A DNA stretch of 56,422 bases. It comes from Treponema_I sp045599005 (GTDB taxonomy: Bacteria; Spirochaetota; Spirochaetia; Treponematales; Treponemataceae). Where the stretch lies: assembly GCA_045599005.1 (NCBI GenBank), contig JAZRVF010000009.1, positions 1-56,422 on the forward strand, given 5' to 3'. This document shows positions 1 through 8,542 of the stretch, in pieces. The translations under genes and the position numbers were made by a program. The notes below the pieces were generated by a model. That model was not told where the DNA came from. It worked only from the letters and a program-made list of their open reading frames with translations, and made no database searches. Position 1 is the stretch's first letter, and the number at the start of each line of letters is the position of its first letter.

Positions 1-60
1 ATAGTCTGTGCAGGAATATGTCTGCATATATTGTTTTATGAAAAAAGTTACGAAAATGTA

Positions 61-168
61 AAAAAAAACATGTTGCCTCCCGTCATGGTCTCCATTGAGA
101 ACTTGAGTTGTGCTGGCGCACAAGCAAGTTCTCAACAGAGCCCCCTGACTCCGGCAACATGTTTTTTT
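61..168. repeat. Long imperfect hairpin, about 108 nt
   Basis: Positions 61-77 (A-run plus CATGTTGCC) pair with 153-168 (GGCAACATG plus T-run). Inside, GAGAACTTG (97-105) pairs with CAAGTTCTC (125-133), and TTGTGC/GCACAA close a TGGC loop. Short pairs between these stems (TCA/TGA, CTC/GAG) make it one long rod. The T-run on the right and matching A-run on the left fit a bidirectional terminator, but the length also fits a structured small RNA or a short inverted-repeat element. No gene is seen around it on either strand. Confidence 0.6.
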
Positions 169-199
169 CTGGTATACGAGATAGTCTATGGAAAACATT

Positions 200-330
200 T
201 TTCAGGGGCGTTGCGGGGGCGGGAAACTTGATCCGGTTCAGGCCCCCGCACGGTGGGTAGCGGAAGAGCGCGGAGCGTATGCTTCGCGGGCTGGAGCGCA
301 GGGCGGTTGTCCGCCCTTCCGGGTTAAGTT
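200..330. repeat. GC-rich intergenic repeat-like segment
   Basis: This stretch is much more G+C-rich than its flanks. It holds the inverted repeat TGCGGGGGC (212-220) / GCCCCCGCA (242-250) and a perfect hairpin GGGCGG-ttgt-CCGCCC (301-316). No credible coding frame is present. It resembles the dispersed palindromic elements found between genes in many bacteria, but no second copy was recognised in this window. Confidence 0.4.
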
Positions 331-391
331 GTGCAATTTCGTTTTCAGTCGGGTTTTTGCGGTTTGGGAATCCGGTGTTTTTGGCTTTTAT

Positions 392-420
392 TTGACAATG
401 GAAACTTTGTATTGTAAAAT
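392..420 (+). promoter_or_regulatory. Promoter of the 457-2331 lipoprotein gene
   Basis: TTGACA (392-397), a 17-bp spacer and TAAAAT (415-420) form a near-consensus sigma70 promoter. It lies about 35 bp before the start codon, with an AAGGAG ribosome binding site in between. Confidence 0.75.
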
Positions 421-456
421 GCCGCCAAAAAAAAATACCATAAAGGAGTTTCTATC

Positions 457-2331
457 ATGAAAAAAAATGTCAAAGTCTGGACCCTGTTTCTTTGCGCTGT
501 GATGCTTTTTGCTGTTGCAGGCTGCCCACGGGAACCCGCACTTGAAGATCTTGAACCCTGGTTGAAGGACGCTGCTTTTGAAGAAGTGATTATAAGTAAG
601 TCAGCAATGACATTGATCGCAAGAATGACTGATGAGCAGAAGAAAGCGATTGTCACAACCCTGTCTTCTTATCCGGAATTTGTTGAAAGCCTTGATGATT
701 ATGAAAAAGAGAATTTTTATAGGGGACTCAGCGATGGAGGAAAGGAAATGATTTTCGATGAGCTTGTCAGAGAGAAGGTGAATGCTGAATTCATTATCAA
801 TATGCTGAATCTTCCGGACAATGAGGAACTCCGCAGTAATATAAAGGAATATTTTGTGTCTGAACTGTCTGCAGAGGAACTGTTACAGATGTTGGACGAA
901 GAATCAAGGGAAGCTGTTTTTTATAAGGTGACTGAGGGTAAAACAAAGGAACAGCTTTGGGAACTGGCAGACGGTAAAGACACGGAAATTCCTGATGCAG
1001 TCACCGGTTTCAAAGCTCTGGCTCTGGACCGCGGTGCTGTTCTTGTATGGGAGGATTCTGCCTCTGAGGATGTTTTTGCTTACGAGATCTCCTTTTCCGA
1101 AGAGATAGGAGGTGCCCGTTCATTGGCATCTAGTATTGACCGGGATGCTCTTCTCGTTCAGCCGGGAATTGAATTTGCCAGAATTGATGGTCTTGCAAAT
1201 GGAGGGACTTATCAGTTTTCCATTAGGACCGTAGACTTTAATGGAAACAAAAGTGAGAAAAGTACTGTTTACCGCAAGATTGGATCCGATTTTGAGATGT
1301 TGGGAAAATATGAGGTGCTGAATGATTCTGAACTGGGCTCCTACGGAATCAGTGAATCCAGTGTGCCGCCCAGAATTGCCGGGGCAACTTATGTGAAGTT
1401 CGGTGCTTATCCTCAGTCTGTAAAAAAGGATGATGTGAAGATTTTTGAAAACATTGTGAACACTGAGATTTCCGGTGCAACATATTACTTCGGAAGTGAC
1501 GGCAGCTGGTATGCTAAGTGCAGGGAGAACAGGGCTCCGAGTGAGTTAAATCCCCGTTACAGCTATTCTGACGGAACCGCAGTAAAGGACTTGGCAGAGG
1601 GCAGCATCAGATATTTCAAGGTGGAGCCGGTCATCTGGCGGAAACTTGGTGGTGACGGCTATCTTTATGCTGAGAGAATACTTGCGTCAGGTATTGATTA
1701 TTACGGAGGGGAAGAAGAGAGAACTTTGGGCGGAAAGACAATCTATCCGAACAATTACAGATACAGCAACATGAGGGCCTGGCTCAACGGAACGGACAGT
1801 CAGTTTGTGAGCGATGGTGGAACAAGGACTGATTATGACCTGGACTGGAGCGGAAAAGGCTTCCTTCAGCAGGCATTTACCGCAGCCCAGCAGGCAAAGA
1901 TTCTAGTCACAGAAGTGGACAACAGTGGTGAGACTACCACCGATGGGGGATTGGCACAGAAAGCTGACGGAACAGCTGTGGATTCAGAGGGAAATCATTA
2001 TCCGGACATGACCTGCGAAAATACACTGGACAAGGTTTTCATACTGAGCACCTCTGAAGTGATGAATACTGCAAACGGCTTCGAGACACGTTATCCAAAC
2101 GGCTGTGGAAGAGGGCATACAAGGGCCCGTGTTCCCACTGACTATGCTCTGGCAAATGGCAGCAGCATATTTGAAGATCAGTTTTTAGGCGGTGCTTCGT
2201 GGCTGCGTTCTCCTTTTTATACGGACACTGCGGGACAGATGGAAGTCTCTTTTGATGACGGGGTTGGTATGACAAGTACCGGTATGTGGATCATGGGAAT
2301 AACACCGGCGCTCAAGGTGGTGCAGAACTGA
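457..2331 (+). CDS. Lipoprotein with fibronectin-like and DUF6273-like regions
   Basis: The 624-residue protein starts with a lipoprotein signal peptide (MKKN..., lipobox ending VAGC at about residue 23), so it is probably anchored in an envelope membrane facing the periplasm or the surface. Residues about 30-170 are charged and helical. Residues about 175-275 have a fibronectin-III-like pattern (KALALDRGAVLVWEDS..., ...YQFSIRTVD). The C-terminal half (about 300-620) matches DUF6273: KFGAYPQS, VEPVIWRKL, NNYRYSNMRAWLNG, RVPTDYALANG and ASWLRSP. Such lipoproteins are common and multicopy in treponemes; their function is unknown. A consensus promoter (392-420) and an AAGGAG site support the start. 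A 13-bp inverted repeat follows the stop. Family assignment comes from recognised motifs and function is not known. Confidence 0.85.
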   Translation: MKKNVKVWTLFLCAVMLFAVAGCPREPALEDLEPWLKDAAFEEVIISKSAMTLIARMTDEQKKAIVTTLSSYPEFVESLDDYEKENFYRGLSDGGKEMIFDELVREKVNAEFIINMLNLPDNEELRSNIKEYFVSELSAEELLQMLDEESREAVFYKVTEGKTKEQLWELADGKDTEIPDAVTGFKALALDRGAVLVWEDSASEDVFAYEISFSEEIGGARSLASSIDRDALLVQPGIEFARIDGLANGGTYQFSIRTVDFNGNKSEKSTVYRKIGSDFEMLGKYEVLNDSELGSYGISESSVPPRIAGATYVKFGAYPQSVKKDDVKIFENIVNTEISGATYYFGSDGSWYAKCRENRAPSELNPRYSYSDGTAVKDLAEGSIRYFKVEPVIWRKLGGDGYLYAERILASGIDYYGGEEERTLGGKTIYPNNYRYSNMRAWLNGTDSQFVSDGGTRTDYDLDWSGKGFLQQAFTAAQQAKILVTEVDNSGETTTDGGLAQKADGTAVDSEGNHYPDMTCENTLDKVFILSTSEVMNTANGFETRYPNGCGRGHTRARVPTDYALANGSSIFEDQFLGGASWLRSPFYTDTAGQMEVSFDDGVGMTSTGMWIMGITPALKVVQN

Positions 2332-2363
2332 TCCGGACTCTGGGAGGCATGAAAAGCAAGAAA

Positions 2364-2396
2364 GCATAATTGTGAAAAAAATATTCACGATTATGC
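2364..2396. terminator. Hairpin after the lipoprotein gene
   Basis: GCATAATTGTGAA (2364-2376) and TTCACGATTATGC (2384-2396) form a 13-bp stem with one internal mismatch and a 7-nt A/T loop, 32 bp after the stop codon. No T-run follows, so it may be a weak or factor-dependent terminator, or an operator for the promoter that begins at 2415. Confidence 0.5.
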
Positions 2397-2414
2397 ATAA
2401 AAATGCAAAATTGC

Positions 2415-2443
2415 TTTACAAGATTCTAAAAATACTATATAAA
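2415..2443 (+). promoter_or_regulatory. Promoter read straight into a terminator
   Basis: TTTACA (2415-2420), exactly 17 bp, and TATAAA (2438-2443) form a good promoter. Transcription would begin near 2450, and only about 45 nt later comes the strong terminator at 2460-2494. The transcript is therefore either a very short RNA or an attenuated leader of the opp operon. Confidence 0.6.
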
Positions 2444-2459
2444 GAAACACGAGCCGATG

Positions 2460-2494
2460 GGTTGCCTCAAATGTCTGAAGGCAACCTTTTTTTT
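2460..2494 (+). terminator. Intrinsic terminator or attenuator upstream of opp
   Basis: GGTTGCCT (2460-2467) pairs perfectly with AGGCAACC (2479-2486), followed by eight T residues (2487-2494). It is a textbook Rho-independent terminator, 167 bp before oppA. Confidence 0.8.
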
Positions 2495-2558
2495 GGCCTG
2501 GACTGGGATATCAAGGCGGAGGCGCTGCGGAAACAGCGTGGTTCTTCTGTCTTTGCAA

Positions 2559-2636
2559 ATCTGCGTTGCAGATATTGCCAATATATTTGTCCGCTCACAC
2601 GGACGTGGGAAAGTCATTTCAGATCTTTTGGTCTGA
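2559..2636 (+). promoter_or_regulatory. Structured leader before oppA, three stem-loops
   Basis: Three short hairpins follow one another in the oppA 5' region: ATCTGC-gtt-GCAGAT (2559-2573), GTCCG-ctcaca-CGGAC (2589-2604) and TCAGATC-tttt-GGTCTGA (2619-2636, one G-U pair). The last is followed by a T-rich stretch and the AGGAG site of oppA. No known riboswitch class was recognised. Confidence 0.4.
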
Positions 2637-2661
2637 TTCTGACTTTTTATAGGAGATTCAT

Positions 2662-4311
2662 ATGAAATCTTTGGTGAAAAAAAGCTTGGCTGTACTTCTG
2701 GTTGTAAGCCTTGCCTGTTTTGCATTTGCCGGCGGTAAAAAAGAGAACACAGCCGCAGCAACAAGCAAAATTGTTAACGTAATGGTTGAGGTTGAAGTAG
2801 AAAGCCTCGATCCTCAGGAAGCTACAGACGGTACTTCTTTTGAAGTAATCGCAGACTTTACTGACGGTCTTATGCAGATGAATGCAGACGGTTCAACAGC
2901 ATTTGCACTCTGTGCAGGTGAGACTGTTTCAGATGACGGACTCACATATGTTTTCAAAATCCGCGAGGATGCATTCTGGTCAAACGGTGATCCCGTCACA
3001 GCTGACGACTTTGTATTCGGATGGCAGCGCGCTGTTGATCCCAAAATCGCTTCTGAATATTCCTACATGCTGTCAGACATCGGACAGGTTAAGAACTCTT
3101 TCCAGATTATTGAAGGAACAATGCCTGTGACATCACTGGGTGTTACAGCAGTTGACAGCAAGACACTTAAAGTTGAACTGGAAGTTCCTGTTTCATACTT
3201 TGAGAAAATCCTGTACTTCCCCACATTCTATCCTGTAAACCGCGCATTCTACGAAAAATGCGGTGCATCTTTTGCAACAAGCGCAGACACAGTGCTTTCA
3301 AACGGTGCATTCATCCTTACAGAATACCAGCCTGCAGCACTCAGCTTCAAAATGGTGAAGAACGAGAAATACTACGATGCTGACAAAATCAAGATTGACG
3401 GCCTGAACTACCAGGTAATCAAAGACAGCCAGCAGGCTCTTCTTTCATACCAGAACGGTGATCTTGACATCATCAAACTGTCAGGCGACCAGGTTGACCA
3501 GGTTAAAGACGATCCTGAATTCATGACTGTTGGTGCCGGTTATCTCTGGTACATCAGCCCCATGATGCAGGATGTTCCCGAACTTGCAAACCTGAACCTG
3601 CGCATGGCAATCACACATGCAATCAATCGTGAGGCAATCGTTCAGAACGTTGTAAAAGACGGTTCACTTGCTTCTTACACAGCAGTTCCTTCTCAGTATG
3701 CATTCTCTGACGAAGGTGAAGACTTTACTCTGGTTCAGAGAGAATTCCCTGAATACTGCGATTACGACCTTGCAAAAGCAACAGCTTTCTACAACGCTGC
3801 AAAAAAAGAACTGGGAAAATCATCTTTCACATTCGAAATGATCGTAGACGATACAACAATCCAGCAGAATGTCGCAGCTGTTATCAAAGAGCAGCTTGAG
3901 AAAGCACTTCCCGGTCTTACAGTTGATCTGCGCGTTGAGCCCAAAAAGCAGCGCGTCAACGACATGCAGGACGGAACATTCGAACTTGGTCTGACACGCT
4001 GGGGACCTGACTATGCAGACCCCATGACATACCTGGGAATGTGGGTTACAAACAACTCAAACAACTACGGATTCTGGAGCAATGCAGAATACGATGCAAT
4101 CATCGATTCATGTGTAACAGGTGATCTGGCTCAGAAACCTGCAGAACGCTGGGCAGCTCTCAAGAAAGCAGAAGCTCTGGTTCTGAAGGATGCAGTTATT
4201 TTCCCGATTTACCAGCAGTCTGATGCATGTATGGTAAGCTCAAAAGTAAACGGTATTGAATTCCATGCTGTTGCTTTGAACCGCGTATTCAAAAATACAA
4301 CAAAAAACTGA
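2662..4311 (+). CDS. oppA: Oligopeptide ABC transporter, substrate-binding lipoprotein
   Basis: A periplasmic solute-binding protein of family 5 (SBP_bac_5), 549 residues, the usual OppA length. It should capture oligopeptides and hand them to the OppBC channel. The N-terminus is a signal peptide (MKSLVKKSLAVLLVVSLACF) followed by GGKKENT, with a lipobox-like Cys at about residue 19. Family marks include VESLDPQEATDGTSFEV, the FKIREDAFWSNGDPVTADDFVFGW-type signature in the first third (seen as FKIREDAFWSNG then VTADDFVFGWQRAV), and RMAITHAINRE in the middle. It is first in the opp operon and 84 bp before oppB, a gap that may allow higher expression of the binding protein. An AGGAG site precedes the ATG. 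Peptide specificity cannot be read from sequence. Confidence 0.93.
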   Translation: MKSLVKKSLAVLLVVSLACFAFAGGKKENTAAATSKIVNVMVEVEVESLDPQEATDGTSFEVIADFTDGLMQMNADGSTAFALCAGETVSDDGLTYVFKIREDAFWSNGDPVTADDFVFGWQRAVDPKIASEYSYMLSDIGQVKNSFQIIEGTMPVTSLGVTAVDSKTLKVELEVPVSYFEKILYFPTFYPVNRAFYEKCGASFATSADTVLSNGAFILTEYQPAALSFKMVKNEKYYDADKIKIDGLNYQVIKDSQQALLSYQNGDLDIIKLSGDQVDQVKDDPEFMTVGAGYLWYISPMMQDVPELANLNLRMAITHAINREAIVQNVVKDGSLASYTAVPSQYAFSDEGEDFTLVQREFPEYCDYDLAKATAFYNAAKKELGKSSFTFEMIVDDTTIQQNVAAVIKEQLEKALPGLTVDLRVEPKKQRVNDMQDGTFELGLTRWGPDYADPMTYLGMWVTNNSNNYGFWSNAEYDAIIDSCVTGDLAQKPAERWAALKKAEALVLKDAVIFPIYQQSDACMVSSKVNGIEFHAVALNRVFKNTTKN

Positions 4312-4395
4312 TCTGAGTATCAGTTTTTAGTATCAGCCGGGACTGTGCGGAGGGAAACTTTCGTGCAGTCCCTCTGGTGTTTTTTCGAGGTTGTT

Positions 4396-5334
4396 TTGCG
4401 TAAATATATTCTTAAAAGAATTTTTATTTCGATTCTGACACTCCTGGCAATCACATTGGTATTGTTTATTCTTCTTCAGCTGATGCCGGGGTCTCCTTTC
4501 AATGATGAAAAGCTTAATGCCGACCAGAAAGCTTCTTTGTATGCAAAATACGGACTGGACAAACCTGTAATCGTTCAGTTCTTTAAATATGTTGGAAACA
4601 TGTTCAAGGGTGATTTCGGGGTAAGCTATAAAATCAGCAAGAATACACCGATTTCCCAGCTTATTGCCCAGCGTCTTCCTGTATCCATAGACATCGGTTT
4701 CCGTGCCGTTGCACTCGGTGCCATCATCGGTCTGATTCTCGGAATCATAGCCGCGGTTTTCTCACACACAATCTGGGATACAATCTCCACAATCATTTCG
4801 GTTCTTGGTGTCTCTATTCCCAGTTATGTTTTTGCCCTTGGTCTGAGTTACCAGTTCGGTTTCAAACTCAAGTGGTTTCCCATGCTTTATTCCACGTCAA
4901 ACCCTTTTGCCTCATCGGTTCTGCCGAGCATCTCGCTGTGTATGTTCACAATGGCGTCAATTGCCCGCTTTACACGCACAGAAATGATCGAGGCTCTGGA
5001 CAGTGAGTACATGCTGCTTGCAGAAAGCAAGGGAATCTACGGTGCCCGCCTGATTTTCCGCCATGCCCTGCGCAACACACTCATTCCTATCATCACGGTT
5101 CTTGCTCCGCTTATTGTTGACCTTATGACCGGTTCTCTGGTTGTTGAAAAGATTTTCTCCATTCCGGGAGTCGGTTCTCTGCTTGTGACTGCAATCCAGT
5201 CCAACGATTACAATGTTGTCATCTCTCTCAGTTTCATATACAGCGCCATGTACATCGGCATAATGCTGGTGGTTGATATTCTTTACGGAATCATTGATCC
5301 GCGCATCAGAGTCTCGGAGGCAGTAAATGACTAA
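4396..5334 (+). CDS. oppB: Oligopeptide ABC transporter permease OppB
   Basis: Inner-membrane permease of the binding-protein-dependent type (BPD_transp_1). I place the start at the TTG at 4396, after a GAGG site, giving MRKYILKRIF... and 312 residues, which matches OppB (about 306) and starts with its first membrane helix. An upstream in-frame start at 4345 would add 17 residues with no counterpart in the family. Six hydrophobic segments are visible. The EAA-type cytoplasmic loop that contacts the ATPases reads EALDSEYMLLAESKGI...RHALRNTLIP, ending with VEKIFSIPGVGSLL. The gene overlaps oppC by 8 bp, which implies translational coupling. Confidence 0.92.
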   Translation: MRKYILKRIFISILTLLAITLVLFILLQLMPGSPFNDEKLNADQKASLYAKYGLDKPVIVQFFKYVGNMFKGDFGVSYKISKNTPISQLIAQRLPVSIDIGFRAVALGAIIGLILGIIAAVFSHTIWDTISTIISVLGVSIPSYVFALGLSYQFGFKLKWFPMLYSTSNPFASSVLPSISLCMFTMASIARFTRTEMIEALDSEYMLLAESKGIYGARLIFRHALRNTLIPIITVLAPLIVDLMTGSLVVEKIFSIPGVGSLLVTAIQSNDYNVVISLSFIYSAMYIGIMLVVDILYGIIDPRIRVSEAVND

Positions 5335-6418
5335 GCAGAAAAATGCAGCGGCCGAAACTGCCGCAAAACAGGAAGTCCAGACAGAAGTCAGACCTGCGGG
5401 ATTTTTTGAAGATGATTTCAAACTCAGGACTGACACTTCCAGCACAAAAATCGATTCCAATTTTGCCTCTCTGGGATATTGGACGGAAGTCCGCAAGCGT
5501 TTCTTCTCAAATGCGGGCGCTGTTGTGGCTCTGTGTTTCATTCTGATTATTGTGCTTTTTGCGGCATTCGGTCCGGGAATGAACAGCTATTCCTATTCAA
5601 GCCAGAATCTTGACCAGAAAAACTATGCGCCACGTGTTCCGGGACTTGAAAAGCTTGGAATCTTCAACGGTGAAGAAAAGATGAAGACCACAAGCGGGGT
5701 GAAGATCATCAATCTGTATGAAAAAAACGGCGACGATGATGTTTACTACTGGTTCGGCAGTGACGTTCTTGGCCGTGACATCTGGACCCGTACCTGGATG
5801 GGAACCCGAATTTCTCTTTACATTTCTGTTGTCGCTGTTCTGATTGACGTGCTTCTTGGACTGACTTTCGGACTTGTCTCCGGATATTTCGGCGGAATTG
5901 TTGACAGTGGAATGCAGCGTTTTGCAGAAATTGTGAACGGTATTCCACGTCTTGTGATCGTCACTCTGCTCATGCTGATTCTTAAACCCGGTATTGCGAC
6001 GATTATCTTTGCACTGATGATCACCGGATGGATCGGTATGCAGCGCATTGCCCGTGCGGAGATGCTCAAACTGAAGGAGCGGGAATTCGTTCTTGCAAGC
6101 CGCACTTTGGGAAGCGGTAATCTTGCGATCATTTTCCGTGAGATTCTGCCCAATATCATCGGGCCGGTGATCACACAGACAATGTTCTCAATTCCTACTG
6201 CAATCTTTACTGAGGCTTTCCTGTCTTTCGTTGGTCTTGGAATCCCGGTTCCCCAGTGCAGTCTCGGTTCTCTGATAAGTGACGCTTTCAACAGCTTTAC
6301 AACGCATCCTTATCAGATTATTCCGCCGGTTATTGTGCTGGCTCTTCTTATGCTCAGTTTCAACATTCTGGCAGACGGTCTGCGTGAAGCACTCGATCCT
6401 AAAATGAAGGAAGGCTGA
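5327..6418 (+). CDS. oppC: Oligopeptide ABC transporter permease OppC
   Basis: Second permease of the Opp complex, 363 residues, longer than the usual 300 because of a hydrophilic N-terminal extension of about 75 residues before the first membrane helix (AVVALCFILIIVLFAAFGPG). A periplasmic stretch (about residues 85-150) leads to the signature WFGSDVLGRDIWTR. The EAA loop is RAEMLKLKEREFVLASRTLG...FREILPNIIGP, and the C-terminal EAFLSFVGLGIP is typical of OppC/DppC. Its ATG lies inside the end of oppB. The extended cytoplasmic N-terminus, with many K, E and D residues, is the only oddity. Confidence 0.92.
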   Translation: MTKQKNAAAETAAKQEVQTEVRPAGFFEDDFKLRTDTSSTKIDSNFASLGYWTEVRKRFFSNAGAVVALCFILIIVLFAAFGPGMNSYSYSSQNLDQKNYAPRVPGLEKLGIFNGEEKMKTTSGVKIINLYEKNGDDDVYYWFGSDVLGRDIWTRTWMGTRISLYISVVAVLIDVLLGLTFGLVSGYFGGIVDSGMQRFAEIVNGIPRLVIVTLLMLILKPGIATIIFALMITGWIGMQRIARAEMLKLKEREFVLASRTLGSGNLAIIFREILPNIIGPVITQTMFSIPTAIFTEAFLSFVGLGIPVPQCSLGSLISDAFNSFTTHPYQIIPPVIVLALLMLSFNILADGLREALDPKMKEG

Positions 6419-6419
6419 T

Positions 6420-7514
6420 ATGGCAACTACAGAAAATGATGTGATTTTGAGCGTTAAAGATCTTTCCATCTCTTTCAAGACAACAGCCGGTCTTGTTCAT
6501 GCGATCCGTGGTGTGAATCTTGATCTTCACCGCGGCGAGACTGTGGCGATTGTAGGCGAGTCCGGAAGCGGTAAATCTGTTACCACAAAGGCTGCCATGG
6601 GTATTCTTGCAAAAAATGCGGTTGTCAATTCGGGAAACATCATCTACAGGGAAAAAGCCGAGGACGGCAGCATCACCGAGTATGACATACTTAAGATGAG
6701 CACAAAGGATGTGCGCCGGAAACTGAACGGGAAACAGATTGCGATGGTTTTCCAGGATCCTATGACATCTCTTGATCCTACGATGACAATCGGTAAGCAG
6801 ATTATGGAAAGCATGATCTATCATTACAAGACTCCGAAAAAAGAAGCCTGGGCAAAAGCTGTGGAGCTGCTGAACGAAGTAGGTATTGTGGATGCGGAAA
6901 AACGCATGAAAAACTATCCTCATCAGCTTTCCGGCGGAATGCGGCAGCGCATTGTCATTGCCATTGCTCTGGCCTGCAATCCTGAGCTGCTGATCTGTGA
7001 CGAACCTACAACTGCTCTTGACGTGACCATTCAGGCACGCATCCTGGACCTGATCCGCAAAATCCAGAAGGAGCGCAATCTTTCTGTTATTTTCATCACA
7101 CACAACTTCGGTGTTGTCGCAAAAGTTGCGGACTACATCAATGTCATGTACGCAGGAAAGATCGTGGAGCGGGGCACAAGCGAAGAAGTGTTCTTTGATC
7201 CGCGTCATCCTTACACATGGGGTCTGCTTTCCGCAATGCCTGATCTTGATACATCAAGCGCGCGTCTTTACACCATTCCCGGATCTCCGCCGAATCTGCT
7301 TCATGCTGCCCACGGTGATGCTTTTGCGCCGCGTAATATTTTCGCACTGAATATTGACCAGCGTCTTGAGCCGCCTATGTTCAGGATAACGGATACTCAT
7401 TATGCGGCAACATGGCTTCTTGATGAACGGGCACCTGAAGTTGAGATGCCGGCGGAACTTAAAGAGCGTATCGCACAGATGAAAAAGGAGGCCGCGCTTT
7501 ATGCAGCTGAGTAA
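6420..7514 (+). CDS. oppD: Oligopeptide ABC transporter ATPase OppD
   Basis: Cytoplasmic ATPase driving peptide import with OppF. Visible motifs are Walker A GESGSGKS (residues about 46-53), Q-loop MVFQDPMTSLDP, ABC signature LSGGMRQR (from residue 170) and Walker B LLICDEPTTALD (Asp at 194). The C-terminal part, from about residue 260, carries the oligo_HPY region (HPYTWGLLSAMPDLD, IPGSPPNL). In many OppD proteins this region has a cysteine cluster binding an iron-sulphur centre; here it is reduced (HAAHGDAFAPRNIFALNID, no cysteines). The gene starts 1 nt after the oppC stop and overlaps oppF by 14 bp. Confidence 0.92.
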   Translation: MATTENDVILSVKDLSISFKTTAGLVHAIRGVNLDLHRGETVAIVGESGSGKSVTTKAAMGILAKNAVVNSGNIIYREKAEDGSITEYDILKMSTKDVRRKLNGKQIAMVFQDPMTSLDPTMTIGKQIMESMIYHYKTPKKEAWAKAVELLNEVGIVDAEKRMKNYPHQLSGGMRQRIVIAIALACNPELLICDEPTTALDVTIQARILDLIRKIQKERNLSVIFITHNFGVVAKVADYINVMYAGKIVERGTSEEVFFDPRHPYTWGLLSAMPDLDTSSARLYTIPGSPPNLLHAAHGDAFAPRNIFALNIDQRLEPPMFRITDTHYAATWLLDERAPEVEMPAELKERIAQMKKEAALYAAE

Positions 7515-8463
7515 TGAAAAAGAACCTGTAAAAGCCGGCAACAAAGGGCAGCCCCTGCTGGAAGTGAAGAACCTGAAGCAGTATTTCAGAATGTCCAGTA
7601 CTTTTACGGTAAAAGCGGTTGACGATGTTTCTTTCAAAGTTTATCAGGGCGAGACATACGGTCTGGTCGGTGAAAGCGGAAGCGGAAAGACAACCATCGG
7701 CCGCAGCATAATCCGTCTGTACGATCCTACTGCCGGAGACATTGTTTTTAACGGTGAGAATATCTCCGGAAAGCTTACTGCATCCGCACGGAAAAATCTT
7801 CGTACAGGAATGCAGATGATTTTTCAGGATCCCATGGCCTGTCTTAATCCCCGTAAAAAAGTGGGAGAGATCATCGGAGAAGGTCTGGATATCCACCATA
7901 TGTATTCAAGCCGCGAGGAACGTGATGCAAAGATCCATTCGATCCTGCAGAAAGTCGGACTTTCAAGCGATCATGTGGACCGTTATCCGCACCAGTTCTC
8001 AGGCGGTCAGCGTCAGCGTGTAGGAATTGCCCGCGCACTGATCATGAATCCGAAGATGATCATTGCTGACGAGTGCATAAGTGCCCTGGACGTATCCATT
8101 CAGGCCCAGGTTGTGAATCTGCTTAAGGACATCCAGGCGGAGACAGGCATGTCTTTTCTGTTCATTGCCCACGATCTGAGCATGGTAAAGTACATAAGCG
8201 ACAGAATCGGTGTTCTTCATCTCGGGCACCTTGTGGAAACCGGAACAACCCAGGAGATTTTCTCCAATCCGATCCATCCTTACACAAAGAGTCTGATGTC
8301 CGCCATTCCGCGTCCGAATCCGACTGTGGAAAAGAACCGGCAGATTGAAACTTACAATTATGCCACCAGTGGAATTGATTACCACAAAGGAACCGAGCAT
8401 TTTGTGACACCGAATCACAGTGTGCTTGCCACTGATGAAGAACTGGCACGCTGGACCAGATAA
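7501..8463 (+). CDS. oppF: Oligopeptide ABC transporter ATPase OppF
   Basis: Partner ATPase of OppD, 320 residues. Walker A is GESGSGKT (from residue 57), Q-loop MIFQDPMACLNPRKKV, signature FSGGQRQRVGIARAL, and Walker B reads MIIADECISALDVS, where the usual DEPVSALD proline is a cysteine (residue 192). The catalytic glutamate (191) is intact, so activity is expected. The C-terminus carries HPYTKSLMSAIPRPNP. The ATG lies inside oppD, after an AAAAAGGAGG site in the oppD coding region. It is the last gene of the operon; an 8-bp inverted repeat follows. Confidence 0.92.
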   Translation: MQLSNEKEPVKAGNKGQPLLEVKNLKQYFRMSSTFTVKAVDDVSFKVYQGETYGLVGESGSGKTTIGRSIIRLYDPTAGDIVFNGENISGKLTASARKNLRTGMQMIFQDPMACLNPRKKVGEIIGEGLDIHHMYSSREERDAKIHSILQKVGLSSDHVDRYPHQFSGGQRQRVGIARALIMNPKMIIADECISALDVSIQAQVVNLLKDIQAETGMSFLFIAHDLSMVKYISDRIGVLHLGHLVETGTTQEIFSNPIHPYTKSLMSAIPRPNPTVEKNRQIETYNYATSGIDYHKGTEHFVTPNHSVLATDEELARWTR

Positions 8464-8474
8464 AGCCGAAGGAA

Positions 8475-8507
8475 GGTTCCGGTCCGGTGATTGAGGTTTC
8501 CGGAACC
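8475..8507. terminator. Inverted repeat between convergent oppF and response-regulator gene
   Basis: GGTTCCGG (8475-8482) and CCGGAACC (8500-8507) form a perfect 8-bp GC-rich stem, 12 bp after the oppF stop. There is no T-run on either strand, so termination here would be weak or Rho-assisted. Confidence 0.45.
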
Positions 8508-8542
8508 ACCACCAGCGTGTAACAGCGTCTCTCCGGTGGGCG

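Noticed and set aside
188..460. Open frame of 90 codons before the first lipoprotein gene
   Set aside because: It runs through the GC-rich palindromes and the promoter of the next gene and has no ribosome binding site or recognisable sequence.
4957..5541. Antisense open frame (194 codons) across oppB/oppC
   Set aside because: Shadow of two clear permease genes with overlapping stop and start.
6399..7208. Long antisense open frame (269 codons) within oppD
   Set aside because: oppD has full ABC ATPase motifs in the other strand. The antisense frame has no recognisable domain and no ribosome binding site.
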